Positions 63,684-64,000 of a stretch of DNA of 64,000 bases are shown here, in pieces. The notes under the pieces were generated by a model, which worked only from the letters and a program-made list of their open reading frames with translations, had not been told where the DNA came from and did no database searches. Origin of the DNA: Thalassoglobus polymorphus (GTDB taxonomy: Bacteria > Planctomycetota > Planctomycetia > Planctomycetales > Planctomycetaceae). Position 1 is the first letter of the stretch. Each line of letters begins with the position of its first letter. Location of the stretch: positions 3,227,500-3,291,499 of the forward strand of contig NZ_CP036267.1 of NCBI RefSeq assembly GCF_007744255.1, in the 5' to 3' direction. The translations under genes were made by a program, and so were the position numbers.

Positions 63684-64000
63684 TTTCTATCTTTCAACCT
63701 TGTAAATGAGGGTTCAATCTTCTCAGGTCTGGAAGAATTCAGATTTGTGTGGGCAAGATTTCCACCCTTGACAAGAACGAAGTGGCATAACGCGAAACCA
63801 CATGTTTTGGTGAATGTCTCGAAATTCCACGCAAACAATGAGACGCTCGAAGGTTGTGAATGAGTCCGACTACTGCTTGCAGCATTTGTGACTGGAATTC
63901 AACTTATCATCACATTATCTTTGTAGTTGCGTCTTTTCCGGGTTGTAGCGTGAAGCAGAGAATCGGGGTTGAATTCTTCTTGCTTGCGCATCTTTTCTTT
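63684..64000. other. Right-edge non-coding region
   Basis: 317 bases upstream of the PEP-CTERM gene. No repeat, RNA or coding frame that I can support; it should include that gene's promoter. Confidence 0.4.

Overview
The window looks like chromosomal DNA of a planctomycete (order Planctomycetales, mid-GC, similar in gene style to Gimesia or Thalassoglobus). The evidence is the mix of families: a planctomycete-cytochrome-C/DUF1549/DUF1553 protein followed by a DUF1501 Tat protein, three secreted sulfatases, PQQ-like beta-propeller proteins, a Ser/Thr kinase fused to LamG and PD40 modules, CehA/PHP metallohydrolases and a PEP-CTERM protein. No species can be named from sequence alone.

Layout. 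1-6.0 kb: phosphorelay proteins, namely a hybrid kinase with the end of a cobalamin-binding-type domain (cut by the left edge), converging on a small stand-alone DHp-like protein and a six-PAS hybrid kinase. 6-11.5 kb: a glycerophosphodiesterase and a giant membrane Ser/Thr kinase whose 3' end runs into a repeat. 12-17.6 kb: secreted metallophosphatase and EEP-family hydrolase (plus strand), then a cis-3-hydroxyproline dehydratase/DHDPS-family pair and an M32 carboxypeptidase (minus strand). 17.8-21.0 kb: a tightly coupled operon of an HELVH membrane protein, a Sir2-like protein, a CoaX-like kinase and a short MnmE-like GTPase. 21.5-25.4 kb: unknown proteins and a PAS-GAF-receiver regulator. 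25.6-37.4 kb: secreted catabolism, with three sulfatases, a TPR lipoprotein, a sugar isomerase-like protein, and a four-gene leftward operon (sulfatase, sulfatase, CehA-type, alpha/beta hydrolase). 37.6-41.1 kb: secreted PIMT, 3-methyladenine glycosylase, AI-2E-type permease. 41.4-57.8 kb: two PQQ propellers, PSCyt/DUF1501/Gfo-Idh cluster, polysaccharide export lipoprotein, PHP protein, ceramidase-like protein. 58.0-62.5 kb: tmRNA (ssrA) followed by mobile debris: a broken gene, an intact-looking IS3-family element, an HNH protein, a tRNA-Arg-like 3' fragment and an IS21 istA fragment. 62.5-64 kb: a small unknown protein and a PEP-CTERM protein.

Most interesting observation. At least eight places carry a short fold-back element of about 106 bp bounded by CTAG-like tetramers (CTAG, TTAG, CTAA, CTAC, CTAT), and three carry a second, unrelated fold-back element of 82-83 bp with the same type of ends. 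In five genes (sulfatase 27279, TPR lipoprotein 29176, hydrolase 30879, PIMT 38867, polysaccharide export protein 52873) the terminal tetramer of the 106-bp element is the gene's own stop codon. One copy of the 83-bp element sits inside a 106-bp copy at its central CTAG, and another copy forms the 3' end of the giant kinase gene. This looks like two non-autonomous mobile families sharing a CTAG/YTAR-type target, tolerated at stop codons and putting long hairpins at mRNA 3' ends.
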